DNA of 64,000 nucleotides from Sphingomonas sp. (GTDB lineage: Bacteria; Pseudomonadota; Alphaproteobacteria; Sphingomonadales; Sphingomonadaceae): NCBI RefSeq assembly GCF_019746015.1, contig NZ_JAIESM010000035.1, positions 62,001-126,000 of the forward strand, written 5' to 3'. Positions 26,207 to 35,800 of the stretch are shown in pieces. Both the position numbers and the translations under genes were made by a program. A model generated the notes under the pieces. That model did no database searches. It saw only the letters and a list, made by a program, of their open reading frames with translations, and was not told where the DNA came from. Positions within the stretch are counted from its first letter, which is position 1. The number at the start of each line of letters is the position of its first letter.

Positions 26207-26829
26207 GCGACCAATCGGGCAACGCGATCTTCTATCTGGCGCTGCTCATCCTGCCGCTGTCGGCGCTCATCGCGCGGCGCTTGCCGCTGGGGCAGCTGGC
26301 GAAGATGGCGCTGGGCTGGGCCGGCATTTTCGCGGTCGCGCTGCTGCTGGTGACGCTGTGGACGCGCAACCGGCCGGCGATCGACGATCTGCTCGTCTCG
26401 ACCGGGCTGAAACAGCATCTGGTGCGCGGGGGCAGCATCACGCTCGCCCGCAACGAAGACGGGCATTTCTACGCCGATGTCATGCTGAACGGCCAGCCGC
26501 ACCGGCTGATGATCGACAGCGGCGCGACCGAAACCGCGATCAGCGCGGAGCTGGCCAAGCGCATCGGCGTGCGCCCGGCGGACCGGGTGCCGGGCGGCGA
26601 ACAGACCATGGTGGAGACCGCCAATGGCACGATCACGGCGGAACCGGGCACGATCGAGACGGTCACGCTCGGCCCGATCACCGCGCGCGATCTGGGCGTG
26701 CTGGTCGCGCCCAGCTTCGGCGATGGCGTGCTGGGGATGAATTTTCTCAACCAGCTCAAGGGCTGGCGGGTCGAGGGTGACCGGATGATCCTGAACGCTC
26801 CCCCCACCGCGCCCGGTGACTCCATTTAA
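26203..26829 (+). CDS. Membrane-anchored retropepsin-like aspartic protease (TIGR02281 type)
   Basis: A 208-residue protein with two N-terminal transmembrane segments (about 8-24 and 33-50) and a periplasmic single-domain aspartic protease fold. Its active-site motif is MIDSGATETAIS (Asp near residue 105), and a second glycine-rich flap strand DGVLGMNFL follows. Such clan AA proteases work as dimers. Coupled to the preceding gene by a GTG start overlapping its stop. Confidence 0.86.
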   Translation: MSDQSGNAIFYLALLILPLSALIARRLPLGQLAKMALGWAGIFAVALLLVTLWTRNRPAIDDLLVSTGLKQHLVRGGSITLARNEDGHFYADVMLNGQPHRLMIDSGATETAISAELAKRIGVRPADRVPGGEQTMVETANGTITAEPGTIETVTLGPITARDLGVLVAPSFGDGVLGMNFLNQLKGWRVEGDRMILNAPPTAPGDSI

Positions 26830-26830
26830 C

Positions 26831-26844
26831 ATAATATATATTAT
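26831..26844. promoter_or_regulatory. Perfect 14-bp A/T palindrome upstream of mazG
   Basis: ATAATATATATTAT is fully self-complementary and made only of A and T, in a region otherwise rich in G and C. It lies 20 bases before the mazG start and just after the protease stop. It could supply a -10 element or be an operator. Confidence 0.4.
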
Positions 26845-26864
26845 CGGACTGGAAAGGCTGGCGC

Positions 26865-27617
26865 ATGGTAAACAGGCTGGTAACCATCATGGCGCGACTG
26901 AGAGACCCCCAGGCCGGCTGCCCCTGGGACCTGGCACAGGATTTCGCCAGCATCGCGCCCTATACGATCGAGGAAGCGCATGAAGTTGCCGATGCGATTG
27001 CGCGCGCCGACATGGCGGACCTGAAGGACGAGCTTGGCGACCTGCTGCTCCAGGTCGTGTTCCACGCGCGGATCGCCGAGGAAGCCGGGCATTTCGCCTT
27101 TGCCGATGTGGTGAACGCGATCAGCGACAAGATGGAGCGCCGCCACCCGCATATCTTCGGCGATGGCAGCGGCGGCCCGGACCAATGGGAACAAATCAAG
27201 GCCGAGGAGCGTGGGCAAAAGGGGCATGACAGTGCGCTGGACGGCGTGGCGCTGGGCCTGCCCGCACTGATGCGCGCCGAAAAGCTGCAGAAGCGCGCCG
27301 CGCGCACCGGCTTTGACTGGCCCGATGCCAGCGGCGCGCGCGCGAAGATCGACGAGGAACTGGCCGAAGTCGCCGCCGCCACCGCCGACGATCACCGCGC
27401 CGAGGAGATCGGCGACCTGCTGTTCGCGGTGGTCAACTGGGCGCGCAAGCTGGGCGTCGATCCCGAAGCGGCACTGCGCGCGGCGAACGGCAAGTTCGAG
27501 CGCCGCTTCCGCGCGATGGAGGCGTCGGCCGGCGATGCGTTTGCGGGGCTGACGCTGGATGACAAGGAAGCGCTTTGGCTGCGCGCCAAGGCGGATGAGG
27601 CCGCCGCGCACGGCTGA
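26865..27617 (+). CDS. mazG: Nucleoside triphosphate pyrophosphohydrolase MazG
   Basis: Hydrolyses NTPs to NMPs plus pyrophosphate as a house-cleaning enzyme. The 250-residue protein has two MazG modules: CPWDLAQDFASIAPYTIEEAHEVADAI with the KDELGDLLLQV helix, and the second pair IDEELAEVAAA with EEIGDLLFAVVNW, which carry the Mg-binding ExxE...ExxD residues. GGAAAGG at about 26851 fixes the ATG at 26865. Confidence 0.95.
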   Translation: MVNRLVTIMARLRDPQAGCPWDLAQDFASIAPYTIEEAHEVADAIARADMADLKDELGDLLLQVVFHARIAEEAGHFAFADVVNAISDKMERRHPHIFGDGSGGPDQWEQIKAEERGQKGHDSALDGVALGLPALMRAEKLQKRAARTGFDWPDASGARAKIDEELAEVAAATADDHRAEEIGDLLFAVVNWARKLGVDPEAALRAANGKFERRFRAMEASAGDAFAGLTLDDKEALWLRAKADEAAAHG

Positions 27618-27684
27618 CCACCCACCAATGGCGCGGCCCGGCCAACTGTCGTAACTGCCGGCCGCTGCGCAAGGATAGAGCGAA

Positions 27685-28410
27685 ATGGCCACCACTCACG
27701 CCGACCTGGCACCGACACGCATTCTGCAGGTTGGCGCAAGCCTGGCCTTCGTGGCCGGCTTCGTCGACGCTAGCGGATTCGTCGCGTTGTTCGGCCTGTT
27801 TACCGCCCATGTGACCGGCAACCTGATCATGATCGGCGTCGAATTGGCGCAAGGCGGACCCGGCGTGTTCGCCAAACTCTGTGCACTGCCAGTGTTCATG
27901 GCGGCGGTACTGGCAACGTCGCTCATCGTGGATGCGTGCAACTCACGCGGAATGTCGCCGCTACGGCCACTGCTTGTCGCGCAGCTGTTGCTGCTGCTCG
28001 GTTTCATGGCGGCGGGTCTGGCCTGGCCGCCACGCCATGCCGATGGCTGGCGGGAAATCACGACCGGGATGCTCGCGGTGCTGGCGATGGGCGTTCAGAA
28101 CGCCAAGAGCCGACTGGTCCTGTCGTCCCACATTCCCACCACCGTGATGACCGGCACCGTGACGCAGTTGATGATCGATTTGATCGCCATCGTCCGTCCC
28201 GGCCCGGCGGAGCCCCGCAGAACTGCGGCCGCGCGCGCCAGAAAATCGGTACCGGCACTGCTGGCTTTTGCGGCCGGCGCGATTGGCGGCGCCATTTCCT
28301 ATCTGCACCTATCCTTCTGGTGCGTGCTCATTCCACTCGCCGTGCTGATCGCCCTCATCGCTACCACGCCTGGCGCGCGTCCGCCGGCACCCGGCTCCAG
28401 CGTGCGGTGA
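27685..28410 (+). CDS. DUF1275 family membrane protein (YoaK-like)
   Basis: A 241-residue integral membrane protein with about six hydrophobic segments. The family pattern is clear: AFVAGFVDASGFVALFGLFTAHVTGN near the N-terminus and VLAMGVQNAKSR followed by TTVMTGTVTQL in the middle. The biochemical function of DUF1275 is not established. AAGGA lies upstream of the ATG. It converges on the SDR gene 24 bases downstream. Confidence 0.9.
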   Translation: MATTHADLAPTRILQVGASLAFVAGFVDASGFVALFGLFTAHVTGNLIMIGVELAQGGPGVFAKLCALPVFMAAVLATSLIVDACNSRGMSPLRPLLVAQLLLLLGFMAAGLAWPPRHADGWREITTGMLAVLAMGVQNAKSRLVLSSHIPTTVMTGTVTQLMIDLIAIVRPGPAEPRRTAAARARKSVPALLAFAAGAIGGAISYLHLSFWCVLIPLAVLIALIATTPGARPPAPGSSVR

Positions 28411-28434
28411 TGCGTTCGCGCCAGGCGCCGCCGG

Positions 28435-29103
28435 TCACCACGCCATCTCGCCCCCGTCATAATTCCAGAAGCGGCCCGAGCTGGCGGGAGACAGCGCGTC
28501 GATCACCCGCATGATTCCTTCGGCGCTTTCCTCGGGCGCAATGTCCGCGCCGGGGCCGCCCATGTCGGTGCGCACCCAGCCGGGGTGGATCATGGCGATC
28601 GCAACCCCCTCCCCCGCCAGATCGGCCGCGAGGCACTGGCCGACCTTGTTCACCGCCGCCTTCGACGCGCGATAGGCGACATGGCCGGACCTGGCCGCGC
28701 TCATCGACCCCATCTGGCTGCTGATGATGGCGAGCTTCGCCCCGGCCGAGCGCCGCAGCGCCGGCAGCAACGCCTGTGTAACCCGCAGCGGCCCCAGTGT
28801 GTTGACGACCAATGTTTCCAGAAAACCGTCAAAGTCCATGTCGAGCGCGGACTGGCGCGCCGGGCCGATGATGCCGGCATTGTTGATGAGAATGTCGACC
28901 GGCCCCGCCCCCAGCGCGGCGGCGAAGCGCTCGATCGATGCGCCGTCCGCCACATCCAGCGCGGCAAATCCGGCCTGCGGCACCGCCACTGGCGGCGGCT
29001 GGCGCGCGCCGATCACCACATCATGCCCGGTGGCGGCATAAAGGCGGGCGAGCTGAAGCCCGATGCCGCGATTGCCGCCGGTAATCACCACTCTGGCCAT
29101 CAT
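28435..29103 (-). CDS. Short-chain dehydrogenase/reductase
   Basis: A 222-residue classical SDR: cofactor motif TGGNRGIG at about 7-14, LINNAGIIG, the active-site Ser in AIISSQMGS and YRASK with the catalytic Tyr and Lys. The pattern MARVVITGGNRGIGLQLAR resembles C-factor/sniffer-like SDRs. GGAGGAG lies directly upstream. The substrate cannot be inferred; it shares direction with hflX but has a 25-base gap. Confidence 0.88.
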   Translation of the reverse strand: MMARVVITGGNRGIGLQLARLYAATGHDVVIGARQPPPVAVPQAGFAALDVADGASIERFAAALGAGPVDILINNAGIIGPARQSALDMDFDGFLETLVVNTLGPLRVTQALLPALRRSAGAKLAIISSQMGSMSAARSGHVAYRASKAAVNKVGQCLAADLAGEGVAIAMIHPGWVRTDMGGPGADIAPEESAEGIMRVIDALSPASSGRFWNYDGGEMAW

Positions 29104-29128
29104 TCACTCCTCCGGCGGTTGACGCGTT

Positions 29129-30421
29129 TCAGCCGCTGCGTGTGCCGAACCGGTGCCAATCGCGCTCGCTGAGCCGCACGTCATAGATCATCTGGCCGCC
29201 ATCGGCCCAATGGTCGAGCACGTCGCCATGCTGGTGGAGCCACGCCGCCCCCGCGCCATCCGCCGCGTCGAGCGCGACGGTGTAGCGCCGGTGCCCCTGC
29301 GTCAGCCGCTCAGACAGCAGCGCGAGCAGTGCCTCCACCCCTTCCCCGCTCAGCGCCGAAATCGGCATCGCATCGTCGCGCTTCGCCGCATCGGCCAGCA
29401 GCAGCGCGCGCGCGTCCGCATCGAGCAGATCGAGCTTGTTCCACGCCTCGATCCGCGGTGTCGTCTCGGCCACGCCCAGTTCGGCGAGGACATCTTCGAC
29501 ATCCTGGCGCTGCGCCTCGCTGTCGGGGTGCGCCAGATCGCGGACATGGACCAGAATGTCGGCCGACACCACTTCCTCCAGCGTCGCACGGAACGCCGCC
29601 ACCAGCTGCGTCGGCAGGTCGGAGACGAAGCCCACCGTGTCCGACAGGATCGCCTTGTCGATGCCGGGCAAGTTGATCTGCCGCAGCGTGGGATCAAGCG
29701 TGGCGAACAGCAGGTTTTCGGCCATCACCCGGGCGCCGGTCAGCCGGTTGAACAGGGTCGACTTGCCGGCATTGGTATAGCCGACCAGCGCGATCACCGG
29801 CCAGGGCGCGCGCTGGCGCCGGTCGCGGTGCAGCCCGCGCGTGCGGCTGACCTGATCGAGCTCGCGGCGCAGCCGGGCCATGCGGTCGCGGATCAGCCGG
29901 CGGTCGGCCTCGATCTGCGTTTCGCCGGGGCCGCCCAGAAAGCCGAAGCCGCCGCGCTGCCGCTCCAGGTGCGTCCAGCTGCGCACCAGCCGCCCGGCCT
30001 GATAGTCCAGATGCGCCAGCTCCACCTGCAGCCGGCCCTCGGCGGTGGCGGCGCGCTCGCCGAAAATTTCCAGGATCAGCCCGGTGCGGTCGATCACCTT
30101 GGCGGCCAGCGCGGTTTCCAGATTGCGCTGCTGCACCGGGGTCAGGCTCGCGTCGAACACAATCAGCTGCGCGTCTTCCATGCGGGCGGCGGCGGCAATG
30201 GTCTCGATCTGCCCCTGCCCGATCAGCGTGGCCGGGCGCGGCGTGCGCAGCCGCACCGCGATCCGGTCACGCACGTCGAGCCCGATCGCCAGCGCGAGGC
30301 CCGCCGTCTCGGCCAGCCGCGCGTCGGTGTCGCGGGTGGCGCCGCCCTGATCGGGCAGCACGATGATCGTATGCGCGCCACGGGCAAATTCGCCCCGGTC
30401 GCGCTCAAAGCCGCTACTCAA
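29129..30421 (-). CDS. hflX: GTPase HflX
   Basis: Ribosome-associated GTPase that splits stalled ribosomes under stress. The 430-residue protein has the N-terminal HflX domain ([11 protein letters not shown]; the [17 protein letters not shown] stretch), the linker helix region with [15 protein letters not shown], then the G domain with P-loop GYTNAGKST, the DTVGF switch II and NKLD. Translation starts at TTG 30421, whose last two bases overlap the hfq stop (TTGA), so it depends on hfq translation. hfq-hflX is a common pair. Confidence 0.95.
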   Translation of the reverse strand: MSSGFERDRGEFARGAHTIIVLPDQGGATRDTDARLAETAGLALAIGLDVRDRIAVRLRTPRPATLIGQGQIETIAAAARMEDAQLIVFDASLTPVQQRNLETALAAKVIDRTGLILEIFGERAATAEGRLQVELAHLDYQAGRLVRSWTHLERQRGGFGFLGGPGETQIEADRRLIRDRMARLRRELDQVSRTRGLHRDRRQRAPWPVIALVGYTNAGKSTLFNRLTGARVMAENLLFATLDPTLRQINLPGIDKAILSDTVGFVSDLPTQLVAAFRATLEEVVSADILVHVRDLAHPDSEAQRQDVEDVLAELGVAETTPRIEAWNKLDLLDADARALLLADAAKRDDAMPISALSGEGVEALLALLSERLTQGHRRYTVALDAADGAGAAWLHQHGDVLDHWADGGQMIYDVRLSERDWHRFGTRSG

Positions 30422-30900
30422 TCCTCGTCCGCCTCATCGGCCAGGTTGAGCGGGTGCGCGGGCTGCACGGTGGACACCGCATGCTTGTAGACCAGCTGCA
30501 CCATGCCATCGCGGTGCAGCATCATGCAGAACAGGTCGAACGCAGTGATATAACCCTGCAACATCACACCGTTGACCAGAAACATTGTTACCGGCTCTTC
30601 GGATTTGCGGACCGCGTTCAGGAACACTTCCTGCAACAGCGGCGATTTTTTCTGCGCCTCTCCCGCCGAATCGAGGATCGCGTCGACATCGATCGGCGCG
30701 GCCGGCATGATCGTGGAAATCGCATGCTTGTAGATCAGCTGCGACTGGCCGTCGCGGCGCAGCAGCACCGAAAAATTGTCAAACCACGTCACCACGCCCT
30801 GCAGCTTCACACCCTTGACCAGGAACATGGTGATCGGCGTTTTGGCGCGGCGCAGTGCGTTCAGGAAAAGGTCTTGGAGCGAGGCTTGCTTCTCGGCCAT
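30418..30900 (-). CDS. hfq: RNA chaperone Hfq, tandem two-Sm-domain form
   Basis: A 160-residue protein made of two complete Hfq (Sm) domains, residues about 7-67 and 88-148, joined by a linker of about 20 residues and ending in a short acidic tail. Each copy keeps LQ(D/E)xFLNA, FLVxGVxLQG, the aromatic in xFDxF and YKHA (57-60, 138-141). They differ at functional places: Lys32 of the first proximal RNA-binding site is Met113 in the second, and the rim pair RR (17-18) is RK (98-99). Ordinary Hfq is a 70-100 residue homohexamer; here three chains would make the ring. ATG at 30900 chosen over the upstream 30948 start, since [10 protein letters not shown] matches the family N-terminus. Confidence 0.95.
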   Translation of the reverse strand: MAEKQASLQDLFLNALRRAKTPITMFLVKGVKLQGVVTWFDNFSVLLRRDGQSQLIYKHAISTIMPAAPIDVDAILDSAGEAQKKSPLLQEVFLNAVRKSEEPVTMFLVNGVMLQGYITAFDLFCMMLHRDGMVQLVYKHAVSTVQPAHPLNLADEADED

Positions 30901-30987
30901 GGCGACCTCCTTGTTATTGGCGCGCCGGGGGGTGGCGCGCAGGCGCAAATGTAGGGGTTCCGCCCCGCGCCGTCCAGTTGCCGCGCG

Positions 30988-32370
30988 TCAGTCCTCGCCC
31001 TTGCTGTCGGTAATTCCCAGCAGCTTCAGCTTGCGGTGAAGGGCGGACCGCTCCATCCCGATGAAGGTCGCGGTGCGCGAGATGTTGCCGGAAAAGCGGC
31101 GGATCTGGACGCGCAGATATTCGCGCTCGAAAAATTCGCGGGCCTCGCGCAGCGGCGCGCCCATGATTGCGCTGGCCGCCGGCCCCAGCCCCATGTCGTT
31201 CTTGTCGCCCAGAATTTCGGCCGGCAACAGGTCAAGGTCGATCCGGCCGATGCGGTCCCCCGGCGCCAGTATGACGGTGCGCTCGACCAGGTTGCGCAGT
31301 TCGCGCACATTGCCGGGCCATTCATGGCTTTGCAGCGCGACCATTGCCTCGGGCGCGATTTCCGGCGTCGGCACGCGGCGCTGCGCGGCATAATGGGCGA
31401 CGAAATGCTCGACCAGCGGCGGAATATCCTCGCGCCGCTCGGCAAGGCCGGGAATGGTCACCGGCACCACGTTCAGCCGGTAATAAAGGTCTTCGCGGAA
31501 CCGCCCCTCGGCGATTTCCACGCCCAGGTCGCGCGCGGTGGCGGAGACGACGCGCACATCCACGCGCACCACCCGCTGGCCGCCGACGCGGGTGAAGCTC
31601 TGCTCGGTCAGCACGCGCATGATGCGCGCCTGGGTCTGCACCGGCATGTCGGCGATTTCGTCAAGGAACAGCGTGCCGCCATGCGCCTGTTCGAGCAGGC
31701 CGGGGGAGACGAGATCGCCCTGCTCCACCCCGAACAACTCCTCCTCCACCCGCTCGGGCGTCATCCGTGCGGCGCTGACGACGATGAAGGGGCCGGCGGC
31801 GCGCTGGCTCCAGTTGTGGAGCAGGCGGGCGGCCACTTCCTTGCCGGTGCCGGGGCCGCCGGTGATGAGCACGCGGCTGCCGGTGGCGGCCACGCGCTTC
31901 AGCGTCGCGCGCACGGCGTTGATCGCGCTGGAGCTGCCGGTCAGTTCATCCTCGCGGCCGGCCTGCGCGCGCAGCGAGGCGATCTCGCGCTTCATCCGCT
32001 CGGTCTCGGTCGCGCGTTCGACCAGCAGCAGCAGCCGCTCCGCCTCGAACGGTTTTTCGATGAAGTCGGCGGCGCCCCGGCGAATGGCGGCCACCGCCGT
32101 GTCGAGATTGCCGTGCCCCGAAATCACGATCACCGGAATGCTGGGGTCGCGCCGCTTGATCTCGTCGAGCAGGTCGAGCCCGTCCAGCCGCGAGCCCTGC
32201 AGCCACACGTCGAGCAGCACCAGCGACGGGCGCCGCGCGGCAATCGCTTCCAGCGCGGAATCGCTGTCGGCGGCCAGGCGCGTGCCATAGCCTTCATCCT
32301 CCAGCACGCCTGCGACCAGTTCGCGGATATCGCGCTCATCATCGACGACAAGAATATCGAGCTTCATCAT
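30988..32370 (-). CDS. ntrX: NtrX-type response regulator (NtrC family without GAFTGA)
   Basis: A 460-residue regulator with a receiver domain (phospho-acceptor Asp54 in LVLLDVWLQG), an AAA+ domain with Walker A GGPGTGKEV and LFLDEIADMP, and a C-terminal Fis-type helix-turn-helix (RTATFIGMERSALHRKLKLLG). The sigma54-contacting GAFTGA loop is missing: the segment reads FGVEQGDLVSPG. It is therefore likely a transcription factor acting without sigma54, as described for other alphaproteobacterial NtrX. The start overlaps the ntrY stop. Confidence 0.92.
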   Translation of the reverse strand: MMKLDILVVDDERDIRELVAGVLEDEGYGTRLAADSDSALEAIAARRPSLVLLDVWLQGSRLDGLDLLDEIKRRDPSIPVIVISGHGNLDTAVAAIRRGAADFIEKPFEAERLLLLVERATETERMKREIASLRAQAGREDELTGSSSAINAVRATLKRVAATGSRVLITGGPGTGKEVAARLLHNWSQRAAGPFIVVSAARMTPERVEEELFGVEQGDLVSPGLLEQAHGGTLFLDEIADMPVQTQARIMRVLTEQSFTRVGGQRVVRVDVRVVSATARDLGVEIAEGRFREDLYYRLNVVPVTIPGLAERREDIPPLVEHFVAHYAAQRRVPTPEIAPEAMVALQSHEWPGNVRELRNLVERTVILAPGDRIGRIDLDLLPAEILGDKNDMGLGPAASAIMGAPLREAREFFEREYLRVQIRRFSGNISRTATFIGMERSALHRKLKLLGITDSKGED

Positions 32371-34604
32371 CCGTTGCTTATTCTGGTGAGCATGGCGGGG
32401 CGGCTGTCTTCATCGGCGCACGGCCCCTCGCCCTCGCCGCAGCCGATGCGGGCAAGCGCGGCGGTGTCGAAACTCAGCGTCACCACCGTGCCGCCGCCGG
32501 GGCGATCGGCAAAGCTGATGCTGCCCATATGCTCCTCGGCAATGCGCTTCACGATGGCAAGGCCAAGGCCGGTGCCGCGCTGGCGCGTGGTCATATAGGG
32601 CTCGACGATCCGGTCGCGTTCCAGCGGCAGGCCGATGCCGGTGTCGCTCACCGACACCACCACCGGCGCCTCGCCGCCGCCGGTGATCGTCATCGTCACG
32701 TCGCCGCTGGAATTTTCTTCTTTAACCTCAATCGCCTCAACGGCGTTCTTCACGACGTTCGTCAACGCCTGGGCGATTTGCCGCCGGTCGCACACCAATT
32801 GGGGCGGATCGGCACAGTCGAGCCGGAAGCGGATATTGCCATGCGCGACTTCGTGCAGGAACATCACCTGGCGGGCGATGTCGAGCAGTGCCTCCTCGCG
32901 GAACACGGGCTTGGGCATGCGCGCGAACGACGAGAATTCGTCGACCATCCGGCGCAGATCGCCCACCTGGCGCACAATGGTTTCGGTCAGGCGCGCAAAA
33001 ATCGGGTCCTCGGCCGCCACTTGCGCGCCATAGCGGCGCTGCAGCCGCTCGGCCGCCAGCTGAATGGGGGTCAGCGGGTTCTTGATCTCATGCGCGATGC
33101 GGCGCGCGACATCGGCCCAGGCGGCGCGGCGCTGGTCGAGCAGCTGCTGGGTGATGTCGTCAAAGGTCAGGATGGGGCCGGCATCGGCCTCGGCAATCTT
33201 CACTGCCAGCGTGCGGGTTTCGCCGCGCACGACGATCTGCACCACCGCCTCGCGCGTGTCGCTGTCGAGCAGCCGGTCCAGCTCGGGCGACAGCGCGGCG
33301 AGCGGCTGGTCGGGCTCGCTGCCCTCCCCCGCCCCCAGCAAGGTGCGCGCCGAATCGTTGATCAGCCGCACCCGCCGCTCGCGATCGATCGAGACGACCC
33401 CGGCCGACACGCCCGACATCACTGCCTCGATCAGCGCGCGGCGGCTGTCCAGCTGGTCATTCGCGGTTACGAGCGCGCCGGTCTGTGCCTCCAGCTGGCT
33501 GGTCATCGCGTTGAATGCGCCGGTCAGCGTGCCGATCTCGTCGCGCGCCTTGGGCTGGCGCACACGCACGCTCAGGTCGCCGCTCGCCACGCGCCGCGCC
33601 GCTTCCACCAACTCGCCCACCGGCCGCACCAGCCGGTCTGCCACCACCAGCGCCACCCACACCGCCACGCCGACGATGAGCAGCGAGATCAGCAGCAGCG
33701 CCGCGTTGAACTGAACCTGCACCGTGCGCGAGCGCGAGATGAGCGCGTGATAATCATCGACAATCGCCTGGCTGCGCCGTAGCAGCATCGTCGTGCGCGC
33801 ATCGAACACGCGGGTAACGTAAAGGAAATTGTCCTTGCCGAAATCGATGCGGGTCAGCGCGCCCGGCGCTTCCATGCTTTCCACCAGCGCCGCCGCCCCT
33901 GGCTGGGCAACGCGCGCGAGCAGTGCCGGCGTCACCACCCGCTGCAGATCGCGGTCATAGGGATCGACCAGCGCCAGCGCGATCAGCTGGCCGTTTGGGG
34001 TGCGGTGGAGGATGATCGCCTCCGACAATTCGCGCCGATAGGTCTGCTGGGCGAGGCCATTGACGAAGGCGGGGCTCTCGATCGGATAGACCGACAGATA
34101 TTTGGCCAGGTCGCCGCTCATCGCGGTCGCCTCGCGCCCCACCCGGTCCAGCTCTTCGCGATAATGGCTGCGCGCGATGACCGAGGCGTCCTCCAGCATG
34201 GCGCGCGCGCGGTCCGAAAACCAGAATTCGACGCCATATTGGAACAGCAGCGAGGCGAAGATTACCACCAGCAGCGTCGGCACCGCCGCAATCGCGGAGA
34301 ACAGCGCGACGAGGCGCACATGCAGCCGGCCATGCCCGCCAATCGGCGAGCGCGCCGCGCGCCGCATCGCGATCCGCCGGCCGAGCAGCACCAGCAGGCC
34401 CATGCCGGGCAGCAGATTGGCGACCAGCAGCAGCGCAACCAGAGGCGGGGTAAGCAGGGTGGTGCCGCCGGCGCCACGCGCGATCAGCCACCAGCTGCCC
34501 AGCGCCACCACCATCGCGGTGCCCAGCACGGCAAGCTCGACCACCGGCGACAGCCGGCGGGGCTGCTCCTGTGGTTCCGTTATCGCCGCCATGACGCCAT
34601 CCAT
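32367..34604 (-). CDS. ntrY: NtrY-type membrane sensor histidine kinase
   Basis: About 745 residues with three N-terminal transmembrane segments, a periplasmic sensor region, a fourth segment (LLLISLLIVGVAVWVALVVAD), HAMP, a PAS domain, HisKA with HEIKNPLTPI, then the ATPase boxes NVVKNAVEAI, SDTGIGLP and RGTGLGLAI. It should phosphorylate NtrX, encoded immediately downstream with an overlapping start. Start uncertain: ATG at 34604 or 34592 fits, while an in-frame start at 34655 adds an unlikely N-terminus. NtrBC, which normally precedes ntrYX in many relatives, is absent here. Confidence 0.92.
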   Translation of the reverse strand: MDGVMAAITEPQEQPRRLSPVVELAVLGTAMVVALGSWWLIARGAGGTTLLTPPLVALLLVANLLPGMGLLVLLGRRIAMRRAARSPIGGHGRLHVRLVALFSAIAAVPTLLVVIFASLLFQYGVEFWFSDRARAMLEDASVIARSHYREELDRVGREATAMSGDLAKYLSVYPIESPAFVNGLAQQTYRRELSEAIILHRTPNGQLIALALVDPYDRDLQRVVTPALLARVAQPGAAALVESMEAPGALTRIDFGKDNFLYVTRVFDARTTMLLRRSQAIVDDYHALISRSRTVQVQFNAALLLISLLIVGVAVWVALVVADRLVRPVGELVEAARRVASGDLSVRVRQPKARDEIGTLTGAFNAMTSQLEAQTGALVTANDQLDSRRALIEAVMSGVSAGVVSIDRERRVRLINDSARTLLGAGEGSEPDQPLAALSPELDRLLDSDTREAVVQIVVRGETRTLAVKIAEADAGPILTFDDITQQLLDQRRAAWADVARRIAHEIKNPLTPIQLAAERLQRRYGAQVAAEDPIFARLTETIVRQVGDLRRMVDEFSSFARMPKPVFREEALLDIARQVMFLHEVAHGNIRFRLDCADPPQLVCDRRQIAQALTNVVKNAVEAIEVKEENSSGDVTMTITGGGEAPVVVSVSDTGIGLPLERDRIVEPYMTTRQRGTGLGLAIVKRIAEEHMGSISFADRPGGGTVVTLSFDTAALARIGCGEGEGPCADEDSRPAMLTRISNG

Positions 34605-34710
34605 CGTTGCATCAATACAACAGGTGGGGCGTTGGCGATACACCCAATGTCGCACGCCGGCCTCACCGGCAACGCTATCGGCCGCGTTGGTGGCAGGAAA
34701 AAGGCGCGCG

Positions 34711-35709
34711 TCAGGCGGCGGCGCGCTGGCGCCACGGGGCGTAGAACTCGGCCAGCATCGCCAGCACCACGCGCGGGTCTTCCTCCTGGTTCACCCGGTT
34801 GCGGAACTCGGCCGAGCCGTGCAGCCCGCGCGTGTACCAGCCGATATGCTTGCGCGCGAGGTTGACGCCGGTGGTGGTGCCGTAAAGCGCCAGCATCGCG
34901 TGATAATGCTCGACGATGAGGTGATATTGCTCGTCAAGCGAGGGGTCGGGCACGCGCCGGCCGCTGTCGAACCAGGCCATCACCTGCCCCAGCAGCCACG
35001 GCTTGCCATAGGCGCCGCGGCCGATCATCACCCCGTCGGCGCCCGATTGCTCCAGCGCGGTCTCGGCATCCTCGATGCTGCAGATGTCGCCGTTCACGAT
35101 GACCGGCAGGCGCACCGCCTCCTTCACCCGGCGCACAAACGCCCAGTCGGCCGAGCCCTTGTACATCTGGCAGCGGGTGCGGCCGTGGACGGTGATCATC
35201 TTGACGCCCAGATCCTCGGCAATGCGCGCCAGTTCGGGCGCGTTCAGGCTGGCATGGTCCCAGCCCATCCGCATCTTGAGCGTAACCGGCACGCTGACCG
35301 CCTTCACCGTCGCTTCGATGATCGAAGCGGCCAGCGGCAGGTCGCGCATCAGCGCGGAGCCGGCATCGCCATTGACGATCTTCTTAACCGGGCAGCCCAT
35401 GTTGATGTCGATGATCGCGGCGCCGCGATCCTGGTTCAGGCGCGCCGCCTCCCCCATTTCGCGCGGGCTGCACCCCGCCAGCTGCATCGACACCGGCTCT
35501 TCCACCGGGTCCCACGCCGCCTTTTGCAGCGACTGGCGGGTTTCGCGGATCATCGCCTGGCTGGCGATCATCTCGGTCACATTCAGGCCGGAGCCATAGC
35601 GCCGCACGAGCTTGCGGAACGGCATGTCGGTAACGCCCGTCATCGGCGCCAGAAGCACCGGCTGGGCAACCGTTACCGGGCCGATCGAGATAGGACGAAG
35701 CTGTGCCAT
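34711..35709 (-). CDS. dusB: tRNA-dihydrouridine synthase DusB (NifR3)
   Basis: Reduces specific tRNA uridines to dihydrouridine with FMN and NADPH. The 332-residue TIM-barrel protein shows [13 protein letters not shown], the catalytic Cys in [10 protein letters not shown] (about residue 105), HGRTR and [11 protein letters not shown]. Its place ahead of ntrY and next to ispDF matches the alphaproteobacterial nifR3 locus. Confidence 0.95.
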   Translation of the reverse strand: MAQLRPISIGPVTVAQPVLLAPMTGVTDMPFRKLVRRYGSGLNVTEMIASQAMIRETRQSLQKAAWDPVEEPVSMQLAGCSPREMGEAARLNQDRGAAIIDINMGCPVKKIVNGDAGSALMRDLPLAASIIEATVKAVSVPVTLKMRMGWDHASLNAPELARIAEDLGVKMITVHGRTRCQMYKGSADWAFVRRVKEAVRLPVIVNGDICSIEDAETALEQSGADGVMIGRGAYGKPWLLGQVMAWFDSGRRVPDPSLDEQYHLIVEHYHAMLALYGTTTGVNLARKHIGWYTRGLHGSAEFRNRVNQEEDPRVVLAMLAEFYAPWRQRAAA

Positions 35710-35800
35710 GAAGCGCCTGTTAAAGCGGTGAGCGCATAGCGGCGATCGCGGCGGCTGGCAAGGACTGGCGGCGCTGGCGCCCTTGCGCTAGGCGGCCGGC

